Source of the DNA: Alphaproteobacteria bacterium
GTDB taxonomy: Bacteria > Pseudomonadota > Alphaproteobacteria > JAUHZC01
NCBI GenBank assembly: GCA_023898725.1
Contig: CP060236.1
Coordinates: forward strand, 872,501-936,500
Direction: 5' to 3'
DNA: 64,000 nucleotides
The notes under the pieces were generated by a model. That model searched no databases, had not been told where the DNA came from, and saw only the letters and a list, made by a program, of their open reading frames with translations. The first letter of the stretch is position 1. Each line of letters begins with the position of its first letter. The position numbers were made by a program, and so were the translations under genes. Positions 7,568 through 16,679 of the stretch are shown here, piece after piece.

Positions 7568-9961
7568 ATGATGAATCGTAAAAATATCGTGTTTGCTTCT
7601 TTGTTTGCTGTGTTGGGAGGTGATTTTTATGCATCATCAAGCCCTGTTTTGCTCACGACCCCACAGAAGGGTGTTGAAACCTTTATCAGCACACTGAAAG
7701 AAAACCGCTCAGCGAATGTTGGTATGTTGTTTTCAAATCTTCCTGAGGAACATAAAAAACTTCTATGTTCCGACGATTACCGTGTGAAAGTACCTGTTGT
7801 TAAGCGACATGCTGTTGCTCAACTCTGTGACGCGTGGGCGAAGGACAAACATGCAACCGCCCGCGACTTTAAGGATCTCAAAACAGTTGGCGCTGCAAAA
7901 CAAAAACTTGAACGGTCTAAGGATGAGGCGAAGAAACGCGCGGCTGCATTCTCTATGCATGATCGAAATATCCATGGAAATATTGATGCTACGAAAGCAG
8001 ACCTCTCGGATGCTGCTAATGCTACGCGCGATCGTGCGGCTGCATACTCTTCGCGTGATGGAAATATACATGGAAATGTTGATGAGGCACGTCGTCAGTT
8101 TACACAACGCACAACCAGTGATCATCCAGTCAGAACTTCTGCTGGAAGCATGCGCATCGATTTACCCGTAGCTGGTGGTGGATCTGCGAGAGAATTTTCT
8201 CCACGAGCACTTTCACCACGATCATCCCATTCTCCAGTAGCTGGTGGTGGATCTGCGAGAGAACTTTCTCCACGAGCACTTTCACCACGATCATCCCATT
8301 CTCCAGTAGCTGGTGGTGGATCTGCGAGAGAACTTTCTCCACGAGCACTTTCACCACGATCATCCCATTCTCCAGTAGCTGGTGGTGGATCTGCGAGAGA
8401 ACTTTCTCCACGAGCACTTTCGCCGCGATCATCCCATTCTCCAGTAGCTGGTGGTGAGTCTTTCAGAGCATCTGCACCTGACTCTGCGGTTACAGATTCT
8501 CTTGCGCAAGCAAATGAAGCCGTGCGGGCGGCGAGGGTTTCGCATCTAGATGCGCAAAAGCGAGACTTAATGGCACTTGAGGACTTTAGCATAACCAACA
8601 CGGTTGAGCCCAGAAATCCTGGGGGAACACTATACTTTACAGATAAATTTTATGCCATGCAGCGCTTGAGTCAACTATTGGAAGCGGCTCGTCAGGGATA
8701 CCGAGAGTCCCAAAAAGCCCATGAAGCGGCAGGGTTTATTGATCAACACAATCACGCAGCCTTAGAAGCAGCTAATATAGAGGCACAACAAGCACTTAAC
8801 CTATCACAAAGGGCAATTGATCAGGCACAAGAGGCAGCCGCTGAGGCAGCAGCAGCCAAAAACAAGGGGAACCATCAGGGCAATGCACCAGAGCCACGGG
8901 AGGCACATGCTTCTTTTTCTGCAAGTACCCCTGCAAAAGCTGTTTCCCGTTTACGGGAAGAACATCTAGCATCTCAGGCGCGTTCTGCTCAAGAACTTAA
9001 CAGAGATTTTGATAGAATTGCCAACACTTCTGATGATAAGGCACGTGCACATTCCGAACAATTACGTGCGGAAATTGAAAGTGTTCGTGCGCGTATTGCA
9101 ACCACTCTTGAGCATCTTACTAGTGCCCAAAAAGCTGAGGAAGAAGCAAGGAATTTACGCGATTTTCTGAATAGGAGTATAGCTGAAAATCGACAAAGAG
9201 GCCCCTTAGACACAAAAGTTGTCGAGGACATCAGGAAAGAAATTAATTCCGCCGAAGATGCTGCCAAGAAAAGCGCAGATGTCCTGCAGCGCAATATTAA
9301 CGAAGCGAGAAAAGCTCTTGATGACCTTACCGTTGCCTTGCGTACATCCTCGCAGAGACCCTCTTCTGGTGGTTATGGGGGTGGTTACTCACAAAGTACT
9401 ATGGGTGAGAGGAAAACCTCCCACGATGCTGCGCGTATGGGTGCTGCGGATCCACGATCAGATGATTCCTCCTCCGAGTCCGGGTCCGAGAAATCCGAAG
9501 ATATCCTGACGGTTGTAGAGAGAATTGAGAAAAATGATGGTTATGCTGTAAGAATTCAACCACTCATTGATCAAAAGAAGCTTTTGGAAGGGTATGAGGA
9601 AAGTTTCTCCTTACTGGAAGCTAGGGTTCATGGTATAGAACGCGATTATATGACGAGAGAGCTGCACGCAAGTATGATGATCCTGGATTCACTGATTCGT
9701 CAAGGAAATGAGGGATTGAACAAACTCCATACAGCTCATAATGCACTAGAGAGCCACGCTCAAGGTGAGAGTGTAATGGAGGAAATGAGAGGATCTTCTG
9801 ATCCTGGTAATCAAAGTGTGGCGCAAACGTTTTATAATACTATGCGTGATTTAGAAAGTGATAAAGATAATGCCGCACACGAACTACAGCAAAACCTTGC
9901 GCGCATAGAGGAGATTTTCCGTGTAATTAGCTCTCATGTTGATTTGAAATACAAACAGTAA
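7568..9961 (+). CDS. exported repeat-rich coiled-coil protein
   Basis: A 797-residue protein with no recognised family. It starts with a signal-like segment (MMNRKNIVFASLFAVLGG, cleavage near YASSS). After a helical region come two related segments built on HDRNIHGNID / SRDGNIHGNVD (about residues 137-180). Four nearly identical 23-residue repeats and a partial fifth follow (about 200-300), with consensus PVAGGGSARELSPRALSPRS. The remaining 500 residues are Ala/Glu/Gln-rich, heptad-like coiled coil, interrupted by a Gly/Ser-rich hinge near 600. It is probably a secreted or surface filament-like protein. A terminator hairpin lies just downstream. Confidence 0.75.
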   Translation: MMNRKNIVFASLFAVLGGDFYASSSPVLLTTPQKGVETFISTLKENRSANVGMLFSNLPEEHKKLLCSDDYRVKVPVVKRHAVAQLCDAWAKDKHATARDFKDLKTVGAAKQKLERSKDEAKKRAAAFSMHDRNIHGNIDATKADLSDAANATRDRAAAYSSRDGNIHGNVDEARRQFTQRTTSDHPVRTSAGSMRIDLPVAGGGSAREFSPRALSPRSSHSPVAGGGSARELSPRALSPRSSHSPVAGGGSARELSPRALSPRSSHSPVAGGGSARELSPRALSPRSSHSPVAGGESFRASAPDSAVTDSLAQANEAVRAARVSHLDAQKRDLMALEDFSITNTVEPRNPGGTLYFTDKFYAMQRLSQLLEAARQGYRESQKAHEAAGFIDQHNHAALEAANIEAQQALNLSQRAIDQAQEAAAEAAAAKNKGNHQGNAPEPREAHASFSASTPAKAVSRLREEHLASQARSAQELNRDFDRIANTSDDKARAHSEQLRAEIESVRARIATTLEHLTSAQKAEEEARNLRDFLNRSIAENRQRGPLDTKVVEDIRKEINSAEDAAKKSADVLQRNINEARKALDDLTVALRTSSQRPSSGGYGGGYSQSTMGERKTSHDAARMGAADPRSDDSSSESGSEKSEDILTVVERIEKNDGYAVRIQPLIDQKKLLEGYEESFSLLEARVHGIERDYMTRELHASMMILDSLIRQGNEGLNKLHTAHNALESHAQGESVMEEMRGSSDPGNQSVAQTFYNTMRDLESDKDNAAHELQQNLARIEEIFRVISSHVDLKYKQ
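8165..8460 (+). repeat. 69-bp in-frame tandem repeats (4 full copies plus a partial)
   Basis: Units of 69 bp start at 8165, 8234, 8303 and 8372, with a partial copy from 8441. The copies are almost identical at DNA level, differing at a few single bases, so the array expanded recently. The unit length is a multiple of 3, so copy-number changes keep the frame and vary only protein length. The array lies inside the 797-residue exported protein. Confidence 0.95.
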
Positions 9962-10024
9962 GGGTTCTTTGTCGATCGAACACCGCCTAGTCATGCTTAT
10001 AAATGTAACAGATTAGGGGATAAA

Positions 10025-10094
10025 GATGGTGCCGATGGTGGGCTTGTATGCATGTTGTGCATGGGAAAGCTCACCACTGAGCACCGTCTTTTTT
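10025..10094 (+). terminator. intrinsic terminator
   Basis: GATGGTGC (10025-10032) pairs with GCACCGTC (10081-10088). GGTGGGCTT pairs inside with AAGCTCACC to give a long interrupted stem, and T6 follows at 10089-10094. It lies 64 bases after the stop of the 797-residue gene, in the gap before the convergent DUF5946-like gene. Confidence 0.8.
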
Positions 10095-10096
10095 GT

Positions 10097-10627
10097 TTAA
10101 TCAAGGGTTATATTTTTATACAAGCGTGTGTAAGCCTCAGCGATTTTCTCATGCGTATCCCTGTAGCAATCCCAAACACTTTCGCCCCACTCCTTAACCC
10201 GACGCGTGTGGTCATGAACCGTTTGTGCGGAAATAATATCTAAAACGGTCATCCAGTGGGGACTTGAGGGCTGTTCAATAATACCCCACCCAATCGTTTC
10301 AGTTGTGGTCGCAATAATCTCTCGAAAGTGTCGGATTTTTGCTGCAGGGTATTTTTTTACATAATTTAAATAAAGACCGGTCAGGTGAAGGTGGGCCGAT
10401 TGATTGGCACGCTTATCCGCTTGGTCACCAATATGTTGGGCAGCGTAGGCATCATTTGTAATTTGTGACACGGAAGCATATTCAGGATCTAGGTGTGTTT
10501 TTGCAAGGATGGCTGTGAAAACATGCCAACATTCTGGAATAGCGCCGATATAGGGATGTGCAGGACCTGGGGATTTTTCTTCCTCGTAAGAGGCCTGACA
10601 TCCATAGCAGCGAATTAGATTTGCCAT
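10097..10627 (-). CDS. DUF5946-like protein of unknown function
   Basis: A 176-residue soluble protein. Features seen: an N-terminal CYGC pair (residues 8-11), an HPYIGAIPECWHVF segment (about 24-37), then NDAYAAQHIGDQADKRANQSAHLHLTGLYL, which resembles the conserved Tyr-Ala-x-Gln-His and Gln-Ser-x-x-x-His core of the DUF5946 family. Function is unknown; the conserved Cys and His residues suggest metal binding, which is inference. It stands alone on the minus strand between the repeat protein and the symporter. The family name is assigned from memory of the motif, not from a search. Confidence 0.6.
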   Translation of the reverse strand: MANLIRCYGCQASYEEEKSPGPAHPYIGAIPECWHVFTAILAKTHLDPEYASVSQITNDAYAAQHIGDQADKRANQSAHLHLTGLYLNYVKKYPAAKIRHFREIIATTTETIGWGIIEQPSSPHWMTVLDIISAQTVHDHTRRVKEWGESVWDCYRDTHEKIAEAYTRLYKNITLD

Positions 10628-10756
10628 AGTGCGCCCTTTTTTCAGATGATAGGTATGAGTATATCAGATTATGGGGGTGAGTCTTGTGTCTATTTTATAA
10701 GGCACTGTTTTTTTTGGCTGCTCTTGATTTTTTATTTTCAAGAGGCAATATGACGT

Positions 10757-11998
10757 ATGAGAGATTATTACGGAAAAATAAAAATGCACCGAGTATTATC
10801 GTTCATGGTCTCCTCATCGGTGGGACGTATTTTTGTGACATTAGGGATTTTTATGCTTTTGGCGCCAGCGATTCCCCATGTTTGTCATCGGACCTTCTAC
10901 ACGATAAGCTTGCTGATTAAAGATATGTTGATGATTATCCTGCCAATTGTTGTCGTTGTTTTTATCGCATCAAGTTTATCCCTGTTTCAGCTGAAAGCGC
11001 CTGCTTTAATTCTGAGCATTATGCTGTTTGAGTTTGTTTCGAATGCGACGGCCGTGATGTTTGCTTACGCCAGCAGCGCAGGTATTTTGGCACAAGTAAC
11101 ACAATTGACCCACATGCCAGCATCTAAGGTATCACTAGAGCCGTGGTTTTCTTTGGGTGCCTACAAGCCTTCTTTTTGGAGCAGTGATAAGGCTCTGCTC
11201 GCTGGGGCGCTCTTGGGCTTGTTGACGGTATTTTGGCGCGAGGCACCTTGGGATAGTCCTCTTCAACGCCTGCGTGATCGTATTAATGCATTATTCACCA
11301 TGACGGTAGGAAAGCTTGCTCCTGTATTTTTGCTTGGATTTTTGTCGAATATGTATGCTGGTGGGGCCTCTACTATTTTAGGAAGTGCTCAGTTGGGAGC
11401 CCTAGGGCTCTCAACATTTGTGGTATGCGCCTATGTTGTCTTGCTTTATATTCTGGCGGGGAAGGGGCAAATAAAATTAGCGCTTAAGGCGATGAACAAT
11501 GCTTTTCCTTCGTTGTTTATGTCCTTCACAACTATGTGTAGCATCACAACAATGCCCTATACTATTCAATGTGCAGAAAAAAACATGCGCGACCCCAGCA
11601 TGGCAAAAATGATCATTCCTGCAACAACGAATATCCAACAGGCAGGTGATTGTTTGATGAATGCCTTGTTTTGTTTGATTTTGCTCAAGACCTATGGGAT
11701 GCCGATCCCAGGATTGTGGGAGTGGAGCATTTTTGTTGGTGTTTTTGCAACAGCACGTTTTGCCACGGCAGGAGTGATGGGGGGGGCAATATTTATTATG
11801 TTGCCTTTATATGAAAAATATTTGGGATTTACGGCTGAAATGTCTGCAATTTTGTTGGCTCTGAATGTTCTCTTTGATCCAATTATTACGGCTATGAATG
11901 TTTATGCAAACGGCGCCTTATGTATTATTTTTGAGCGATTTTGGCTGTGTCTTGAGGGAGGATATGACGCGTTGCGAAAAAGGTTGATAGCCAGCTAA
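10757..11998 (+). CDS. dicarboxylate/amino acid:cation symporter family protein
   Basis: A 413-residue polytopic membrane protein with about eight to ten hydrophobic segments. The C-terminal half carries degenerate versions of the SDF (GltP/DctA) motifs: a serine-containing hairpin SFTTMCSITTMPYTIQCAE, then MIIPATTNIQQAGDCLMNAL where the family has a P-x-G-x-x-x-N-x-D-G-type loop, then a final DPI-containing helix. It probably imports C4-dicarboxylates or acidic amino acids with Na+ or H+. Because the motifs deviate, the substrate cannot be named. It lies just upstream of nuoA on the same strand but is separated by a 77-base gap with a possible promoter. Confidence 0.8.
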   Translation: MRDYYGKIKMHRVLSFMVSSSVGRIFVTLGIFMLLAPAIPHVCHRTFYTISLLIKDMLMIILPIVVVVFIASSLSLFQLKAPALILSIMLFEFVSNATAVMFAYASSAGILAQVTQLTHMPASKVSLEPWFSLGAYKPSFWSSDKALLAGALLGLLTVFWREAPWDSPLQRLRDRINALFTMTVGKLAPVFLLGFLSNMYAGGASTILGSAQLGALGLSTFVVCAYVVLLYILAGKGQIKLALKAMNNAFPSLFMSFTTMCSITTMPYTIQCAEKNMRDPSMAKMIIPATTNIQQAGDCLMNALFCLILLKTYGMPIPGLWEWSIFVGVFATARFATAGVMGGAIFIMLPLYEKYLGFTAEMSAILLALNVLFDPIITAMNVYANGALCIIFERFWLCLEGGYDALRKRLIAS

Positions 11999-12018
11999 CT
12001 CGTTTCAGAAGTTTACCC

Positions 12019-12047
12019 TTTAACTCCAGTGCTTGCCCATGTATTAT
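12019..12047 (+). promoter_or_regulatory. possible promoter for the nuo operon
   Basis: TTTAAC (12019-12024) and TATTAT (12042-12047) are separated by 17 bases, ending 28 bases before the nuoA start. The -10 element matches the consensus well and the -35 element is moderate. Confidence 0.4.
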
Positions 12048-12075
12048 AGAATAAGTTTTTGCGTATCAGGCTTTC

Positions 12076-12432
12076 ATGTTATCTGGGTATTTTTTGATAA
12101 GTCTTGTTGCCTTTTTTGCACTCAGTGTATGTGGTGCAATTTTTATCCTAACCCGCTTGCTTGCTCCTTATAGACCGGATGCTGCAAAAAATAGTTCATA
12201 CGAGTGTGGTTTTGATCAAGCATCAAGGGTCACAGAAAAACTCCCTATCCATTATTATCGGGTGGCTCTTTTGTTTGTTCTTTTTGACCTTGAGATTGCT
12301 TTTCTCATGCCGTGGGCCGTGTCACTGAAACGCCTTGATCCTCTTGGTTTTTTTGTGGGTATAAGCTTTACAGGGCTTCTGGGGTTGGGGCTCTACTACG
12401 AGTGGCGCAAGGGAGTTTTGCAATGGCGGTAG
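12076..12432 (+). CDS. nuoA: NADH-quinone oxidoreductase subunit A
   Basis: A 118-residue inner-membrane subunit of respiratory complex I with three membrane helices. It shows the family signature KNSSYECGFD (about residues 36-45; the Cys lies in the quinone-site loop), then the conserved segment YRVALLFVLFDLEIAFLMPW. It is the first gene of nuoABCDEFGHI. Its stop overlaps the start of nuoB by 10 bases, indicating translational coupling. Confidence 0.96.
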   Translation: MLSGYFLISLVAFFALSVCGAIFILTRLLAPYRPDAAKNSSYECGFDQASRVTEKLPIHYYRVALLFVLFDLEIAFLMPWAVSLKRLDPLGFFVGISFTGLLGLGLYYEWRKGVLQWR

Positions 12433-12980
12433 GGACCGACAAGATTCTACGCCCTCGAGGGCATGAAGACCGTCCCATGTCTCCTGAGGATCTGGCTAAG
12501 GGTGTTTATGCCGACCTTCAACATAAGGGGTATATTCTGGCGAGTATGGATAAAGTGGTGGCTTGGGCACAAAGTAACTCTTTATGGCCTATGACATTTG
12601 GTCTAGCATGTTGTGCCGTGGAAATGATGCAAGCAGCCGCTAGTCGCTATGATATGGATCGTTTTGGGATGCTGTTTAGGCCAAGTCCTCGCCAAGCTGA
12701 TCTTATGATTGTGGCTGGAACACTAACAAATAAGATGGCCCCTGCACTCCGTCGAGTTTATGATCAAATGCCGGAACCTCGGTATGTGCTTTCAATGGGC
12801 TCGTGCGCCAATGGAGGGGGCTACTACCACTACTCCTACAGTGTAGTGAGAGGATGTGATCGCATTGTTCCTGTGGATGTTTATGTTCCAGGGTGCCCCC
12901 CAACAGCGGAGGCCCTAATTTATGGACTGATGCAGTTGCAACGAAAAATCCAGAGAAAGGCAGCTTATGTGGTGCGATGA
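12423..12980 (+). CDS. nuoB: NADH-quinone oxidoreductase subunit B
   Basis: A 185-residue subunit carrying the terminal N2 4Fe-4S cluster next to the quinone site. It has the ligands in FGLACCAVEMM, GSCANGGGYYHYSYS and VYVPGCPP. I take the ATG at 12423 (MAVGTDKILRP); an in-frame GTG at 12402 would add 7 residues inside nuoA and is less likely. The gene overlaps nuoA at its 5' end and nuoC at its 3' end. Confidence 0.96.
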   Translation: MAVGTDKILRPRGHEDRPMSPEDLAKGVYADLQHKGYILASMDKVVAWAQSNSLWPMTFGLACCAVEMMQAAASRYDMDRFGMLFRPSPRQADLMIVAGTLTNKMAPALRRVYDQMPEPRYVLSMGSCANGGGYYHYSYSVVRGCDRIVPVDVYVPGCPPTAEALIYGLMQLQRKIQRKAAYVVR

Positions 12981-13638
12981 ACCCCGAGGATTTCCCCGTG
13001 CATCAGCCCTTCTTGGGGAGTTGCGTGCAACATTTGGCAAAAGTGTGCACCTTGCCTGTGCCTGCTTAAATCAGGTGGCCATGACAGTGCCTACAGACTT
13101 ACTTCTCACAACCGTGCGTGCGCTGCAAGAAAATCGGCGCTTTTTGTTTACACAGCTTATTGATATTACGGCGGTAGATATGCTGACATATACGCCTGGA
13201 CCTCAATCATCCACATCTTCTCGCTTTCAGGTTGTTTATTTCCTTTTGTCTATGCCGTACAATATGCGTATCCAGCTGGTATGTAATATTTCACAGGAGG
13301 ATTCTATTCCTTCGATAGTAGAAGTTTTTCCTGTGGCAAACTGGTATGAACGTGAAGTTTGGGATATGTTTGGAATTCCCTTCACTAACCATCCGGATCT
13401 TCGGCGTTTGTTGACTGATGATGGCTTTGAGGGATACCCGTTGCGCAAAGACTTTCCTGTATATGGCACGTACGAGGTTCACTATGACACACACACCTCA
13501 TCTGTGGTGCGTACAGATGTTGATCTTCCTGTTGCCTTTCGTTCGTTTGATTTCTCGGCTCCTTGGAAAGGTTATCCAGACGGTCTTCCTGGAGATGAGA
13601 AAGCAATCCTTCACCATAAGGAGGAAAACCAAACATGA
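12967..13638 (+). CDS. nuoC: NADH-quinone oxidoreductase subunit C
   Basis: A 223-residue 30-kDa subunit of the peripheral arm of complex I, binding NuoD. The signature EREVWDMFGIPFTNHPDLRRLL (about residues 128-149) and DDGFEGYPLRKDFPV are present. The ATG at 12967 overlaps nuoB by 14 bases; an ATG at 12977 is in a closed frame and cannot be the start. It overlaps nuoD by 4 bases. Confidence 0.95.
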   Translation: MWCDEPRGFPRASALLGELRATFGKSVHLACACLNQVAMTVPTDLLLTTVRALQENRRFLFTQLIDITAVDMLTYTPGPQSSTSSRFQVVYFLLSMPYNMRIQLVCNISQEDSIPSIVEVFPVANWYEREVWDMFGIPFTNHPDLRRLLTDDGFEGYPLRKDFPVYGTYEVHYDTHTSSVVRTDVDLPVAFRSFDFSAPWKGYPDGLPGDEKAILHHKEENQT

Positions 13639-14816
13639 CGGCCGGATCATCTGAGAACACGTATACCCTCAATTTCGGTCCGCAACACCCAGCAGCGCAC
13701 GGGGTTTTGCGTTTAATGCTTGAGATGGACGGTGAATATGTGGTGCGGGCAGATCCGCATATTGGGTTGTTGCACCGAGGCACCGAAAAACTTATTGAAC
13801 ACAAGACCTATTTGCAGGCTATCCCTTATTTTGATAGGCTTGATTACGTATCACCCATGTGTCAAGAGCATACTTTTGCTCTTGCCGTTGAGGGGCTTCT
13901 TGGTATTACGCCTCCACCCCGCGCTCAGTGGATTCGTGTGCTTTTTAGTGAGCTTACGCGTATTATGAATCACCTTCTCAATATTACAACATATGCGATG
14001 GATGTCGGGGCAATAACCCCTCTGTTATGGGGATTTGAAGAGCGCGAGAAAATTATGGAGTTTTATGAGCGCGTTTCAGGATCGCGGTTGCATGCGGCCT
14101 ATTTTCGTCCGGGCGGTGTGGCCGCTGATTTACCACAGGGACTATGCGAGGATATCCGAGATTTTGCGGGTAATCTCCCTGCTGTTTTAGATGACATTCG
14201 CACGCTATTGGATGACAACCGTATTTTTATCAAGCGCTCGTTAGGTATAGGGGCAATTTCTGGGAAAGATGCTATGCTTTGGGGATTTACGGGACCGAAC
14301 CTGCGCGCTAGTGGAGTCGCGTGGGACTTGCGCCGCAATCAACCCTATGAAGTGTATAATGAGATTGAGTTTGATGTTCCTGTGGGGCATAACGGTGACT
14401 GTTATGATCGTTACCAGATTCGCATGGCCGAGATGGAGCAATCCTTAGTGATCATTCACGCGTGCTTAGATCGCTTACCCAAGGGTCCTGTCATGATTGA
14501 CAACCACAAGATTGCCCCCCCTGAGCGCAGGGCAGTGAAAGAAGACATGGAGTCAATGATTCATCACTTTAAACACTATACAAAAGGAATCGATGTACCA
14601 GAGGGAAGGGTTTATAACGCTGTAGAGGCTCCAAAGGGTGAGTTTGGGGTTTTTTTGGTCGCGGATGGAACGCATCGTCCCTATCGTTGCAAAATTCGTC
14701 CGAGCAGCTATCCGTGTTTGCAGGCAATGGATTTTTTATGTCGAGGGGTCTTGCTTGCAGATGTTTCTGCGATTTTAGGCTCTCTGGATATTGTTTTTGG
14801 TGAGGTGGATCGATGA
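13635..14816 (+). CDS. nuoD: NADH-quinone oxidoreductase subunit D
   Basis: A 393-residue 49-kDa subunit forming the quinone cavity with NuoB. It starts with the typical YTLNFGPQHPAAHGVLRL and has HIGLLHRGTEKLIE, FDRLDYVSPM, and the C-terminal APKGEFGVFLVADGT and RPSSYPCLQAMDFL segments. Length is normal for the unfused form. It is coupled by 4-base overlaps to nuoC and nuoE. Confidence 0.97.
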   Translation: MTAGSSENTYTLNFGPQHPAAHGVLRLMLEMDGEYVVRADPHIGLLHRGTEKLIEHKTYLQAIPYFDRLDYVSPMCQEHTFALAVEGLLGITPPPRAQWIRVLFSELTRIMNHLLNITTYAMDVGAITPLLWGFEEREKIMEFYERVSGSRLHAAYFRPGGVAADLPQGLCEDIRDFAGNLPAVLDDIRTLLDDNRIFIKRSLGIGAISGKDAMLWGFTGPNLRASGVAWDLRRNQPYEVYNEIEFDVPVGHNGDCYDRYQIRMAEMEQSLVIIHACLDRLPKGPVMIDNHKIAPPERRAVKEDMESMIHHFKHYTKGIDVPEGRVYNAVEAPKGEFGVFLVADGTHRPYRCKIRPSSYPCLQAMDFLCRGVLLADVSAILGSLDIVFGEVDR

Positions 14817-15412
14817 CCGTTCTCCCGTATGCATTTTCAGCTTCTCAGAAGCTTGAGGTAGCTAAAATATTGAAACGTTATCCCGCAAAATACAAGCAAA
14901 GTGCTGTGATGCCTATCTTGTGGTTGCTGCAGAGGGATAACAAGGGGTGGTTGACCCAGGGAATGATAGAGGCAGTTGCTCATGTGTTGGGAATGCAGCC
15001 TTTGCGCGTTCAGGAGTTGGTATCATTTTACGCACTTTATCAGGATTCTCCTGTGGGAAAGCATCATATTCAGGTCTGTCGCACCCTTTCGTGCAAATTA
15101 CGCGGAGCAGGAGCCTTGTACCAGGCCTGTCGCACGCAGTTAGGGCTTACTGATGGTGAGCTTTCTGAGGATGGGCGATTTTCTCTCACGCGTGTCGAGT
15201 GTCTTGGTTGCTGCGCTAATGCTCCTGTTGTGCAAATTAATGAGGACATTCATGAAGATCTTACGGCCGAATCATTTGTTAAGATTCTGAAAGCTTTACA
15301 AGAAGACAAGACAGTTATCCCAGGGTCAGCGTGTGGACGGAAATCATCAAAACCATGGACAGATAAGGTCTCGGGTCGGCAGCCAAGAAAGGTATCGTCC
15401 AATGATACGTGA
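14813..15412 (+). CDS. nuoE: NADH-quinone oxidoreductase subunit E
   Basis: A 199-residue 24-kDa subunit binding the N1a 2Fe-2S cluster. The four ligand cysteines are visible in VCRTLSCKLRG and VECLGCCANAPVV. A C-terminal basic extension (about residues 168-199, rich in Lys/Ser/Arg) goes beyond the thioredoxin-like core. It overlaps nuoD by 4 bases and nuoF by 11. Confidence 0.95.
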   Translation: MTVLPYAFSASQKLEVAKILKRYPAKYKQSAVMPILWLLQRDNKGWLTQGMIEAVAHVLGMQPLRVQELVSFYALYQDSPVGKHHIQVCRTLSCKLRGAGALYQACRTQLGLTDGELSEDGRFSLTRVECLGCCANAPVVQINEDIHEDLTAESFVKILKALQEDKTVIPGSACGRKSSKPWTDKVSGRQPRKVSSNDT

Positions 15413-16679
15413 TGAAGATCGCATATTCACTAATTTATTTGGACAAAAGCCGGTGACGTTAGAGGCCGCACAAGCACGTGGGGACTGGGTCCATACACGC
15501 AAAAACCTTCAGCGTTCCCAAGAATCCATCCAAAGGGAGATAACACAATCGGGCCTTCGTGGGCGCGGCGGTGCAGCATTCAGTACTGGCCGCAAGTGGG
15601 GTTTTGTGCCCAAAGACACGGCTCAACCAAAGTATCTTATCGTCAATGCGGATGAAAGTGAGCCTGGAGCCTGCAAAGATCGTGAAATCTTACGTCATGA
15701 GCCTTATAAGCTTCTTGAGGGGGCACTGCTTGCTGCTTATGCCATTGGTGCAAAAGTTGTATATGTCTATATCCGAGGCGAGTATGCTGCAGAAACAAAA
15801 GTTATTCAAAGGGCTGTGGATGAGCTTTATGCTCAGAAACTTTTGGGAGAGAATATTTTGGATACAGGTGTCACTTGTCATATTCATATTCATCAGGGGG
15901 CAGGAGCCTATATCTGTGGTGAGGAGTCTGCCCTACTAGAGAGCCTTGAGGGGCGTCGCGGACTGCCTAGGCGCAAACCCCCTTTTCCTGCTATATCCGG
16001 ATTGTATGGGTGCCCTACCATTGTTAATAATGTGGAAACACTCGCCCAAGTGCCTGCAATTCTTAAACGAGGAGCAGGGTGGTTTGCCGGGTTGGGAACT
16101 GCGCATAGTGCGGGAACAAAAATCTTTTCAATTTCAGGCCATGTCAATAATCCGTGCAATGTTGAGGAGGTACTAGGTATTCCGTTACGTGAATTGATTG
16201 ATACTTATGCAGGTGGTGTGACGGGAGGGTGGTCAAACTTGCTTGCTGTTATTCCTGGTGGCACAAGTATGCCGCTTTTGCCTAAGAATATTTGTGATAC
16301 CCTAACCATGGACTATGAAAGCCTACAGGAGGTTCAGTCGGGACTGGGAACAGCTTCGGTGATCGTCTTAAATCGGACAGTTGACATTGTGGATGCCCTT
16401 GTAAATGTTGCAGGATTTTACGCCCATGAATCGTGCGGTCAATGTTCACCCTGTCGTGAGGGGACAGGATGGATGCTACGGGTACTGACACGTCTGAAAG
16501 AAGGGCGTGGGCACATACGTGATCTTGATAATTTGCAAGAAGTCACAGAGCAAATCGCCGAGCAAACCATTTGCGCCTTTGGAGAGGCTGCAGCATGGCC
16601 CATCCAAGGTTTGCTCCGTCATTTCAAGCATGATCTTGAGGCACGCCTAGGGGCTGACGTGCCAGGGAGGGTGCGATGA
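15402..16679 (+). CDS. nuoF: NADH-quinone oxidoreductase subunit F
   Basis: A 425-residue 51-kDa subunit that binds NADH, FMN and the N3 cluster. Seen: RGRGGAAFSTGRKWGF (NADH/FMN site), NADESEPG, GAGAYICGEESALLESLEG, the SLBB region, and cluster ligands SCGQCSPCREG plus the later TICAFGEAAAWP. I choose the ATG at 15402 (MIRDEDRIFTNLFGQ) because the family begins at this point; an open frame upstream to 15333 lies within nuoE. Confidence 0.96.
   Translation: MIRDEDRIFTNLFGQKPVTLEAAQARGDWVHTRKNLQRSQESIQREITQSGLRGRGGAAFSTGRKWGFVPKDTAQPKYLIVNADESEPGACKDREILRHEPYKLLEGALLAAYAIGAKVVYVYIRGEYAAETKVIQRAVDELYAQKLLGENILDTGVTCHIHIHQGAGAYICGEESALLESLEGRRGLPRRKPPFPAISGLYGCPTIVNNVETLAQVPAILKRGAGWFAGLGTAHSAGTKIFSISGHVNNPCNVEEVLGIPLRELIDTYAGGVTGGWSNLLAVIPGGTSMPLLPKNICDTLTMDYESLQEVQSGLGTASVIVLNRTVDIVDALVNVAGFYAHESCGQCSPCREGTGWMLRVLTRLKEGRGHIRDLDNLQEVTEQIAEQTICAFGEAAAWPIQGLLRHFKHDLEARLGADVPGRVR

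Noticed and set aside
8165..8460. CRISPR-like array of regular repeats
   Set aside because: The 69-bp units are adjacent with no variable spacers, lie in an open reading frame and have no cas genes nearby; they are coding tandem repeats.
8122..8601. Long minus-strand open frame opposite the tandem repeats
   Set aside because: It exists only because the repeat unit lacks stops on the other strand; no ribosome-binding site, and the plus-strand gene has a signal peptide and normal ends.
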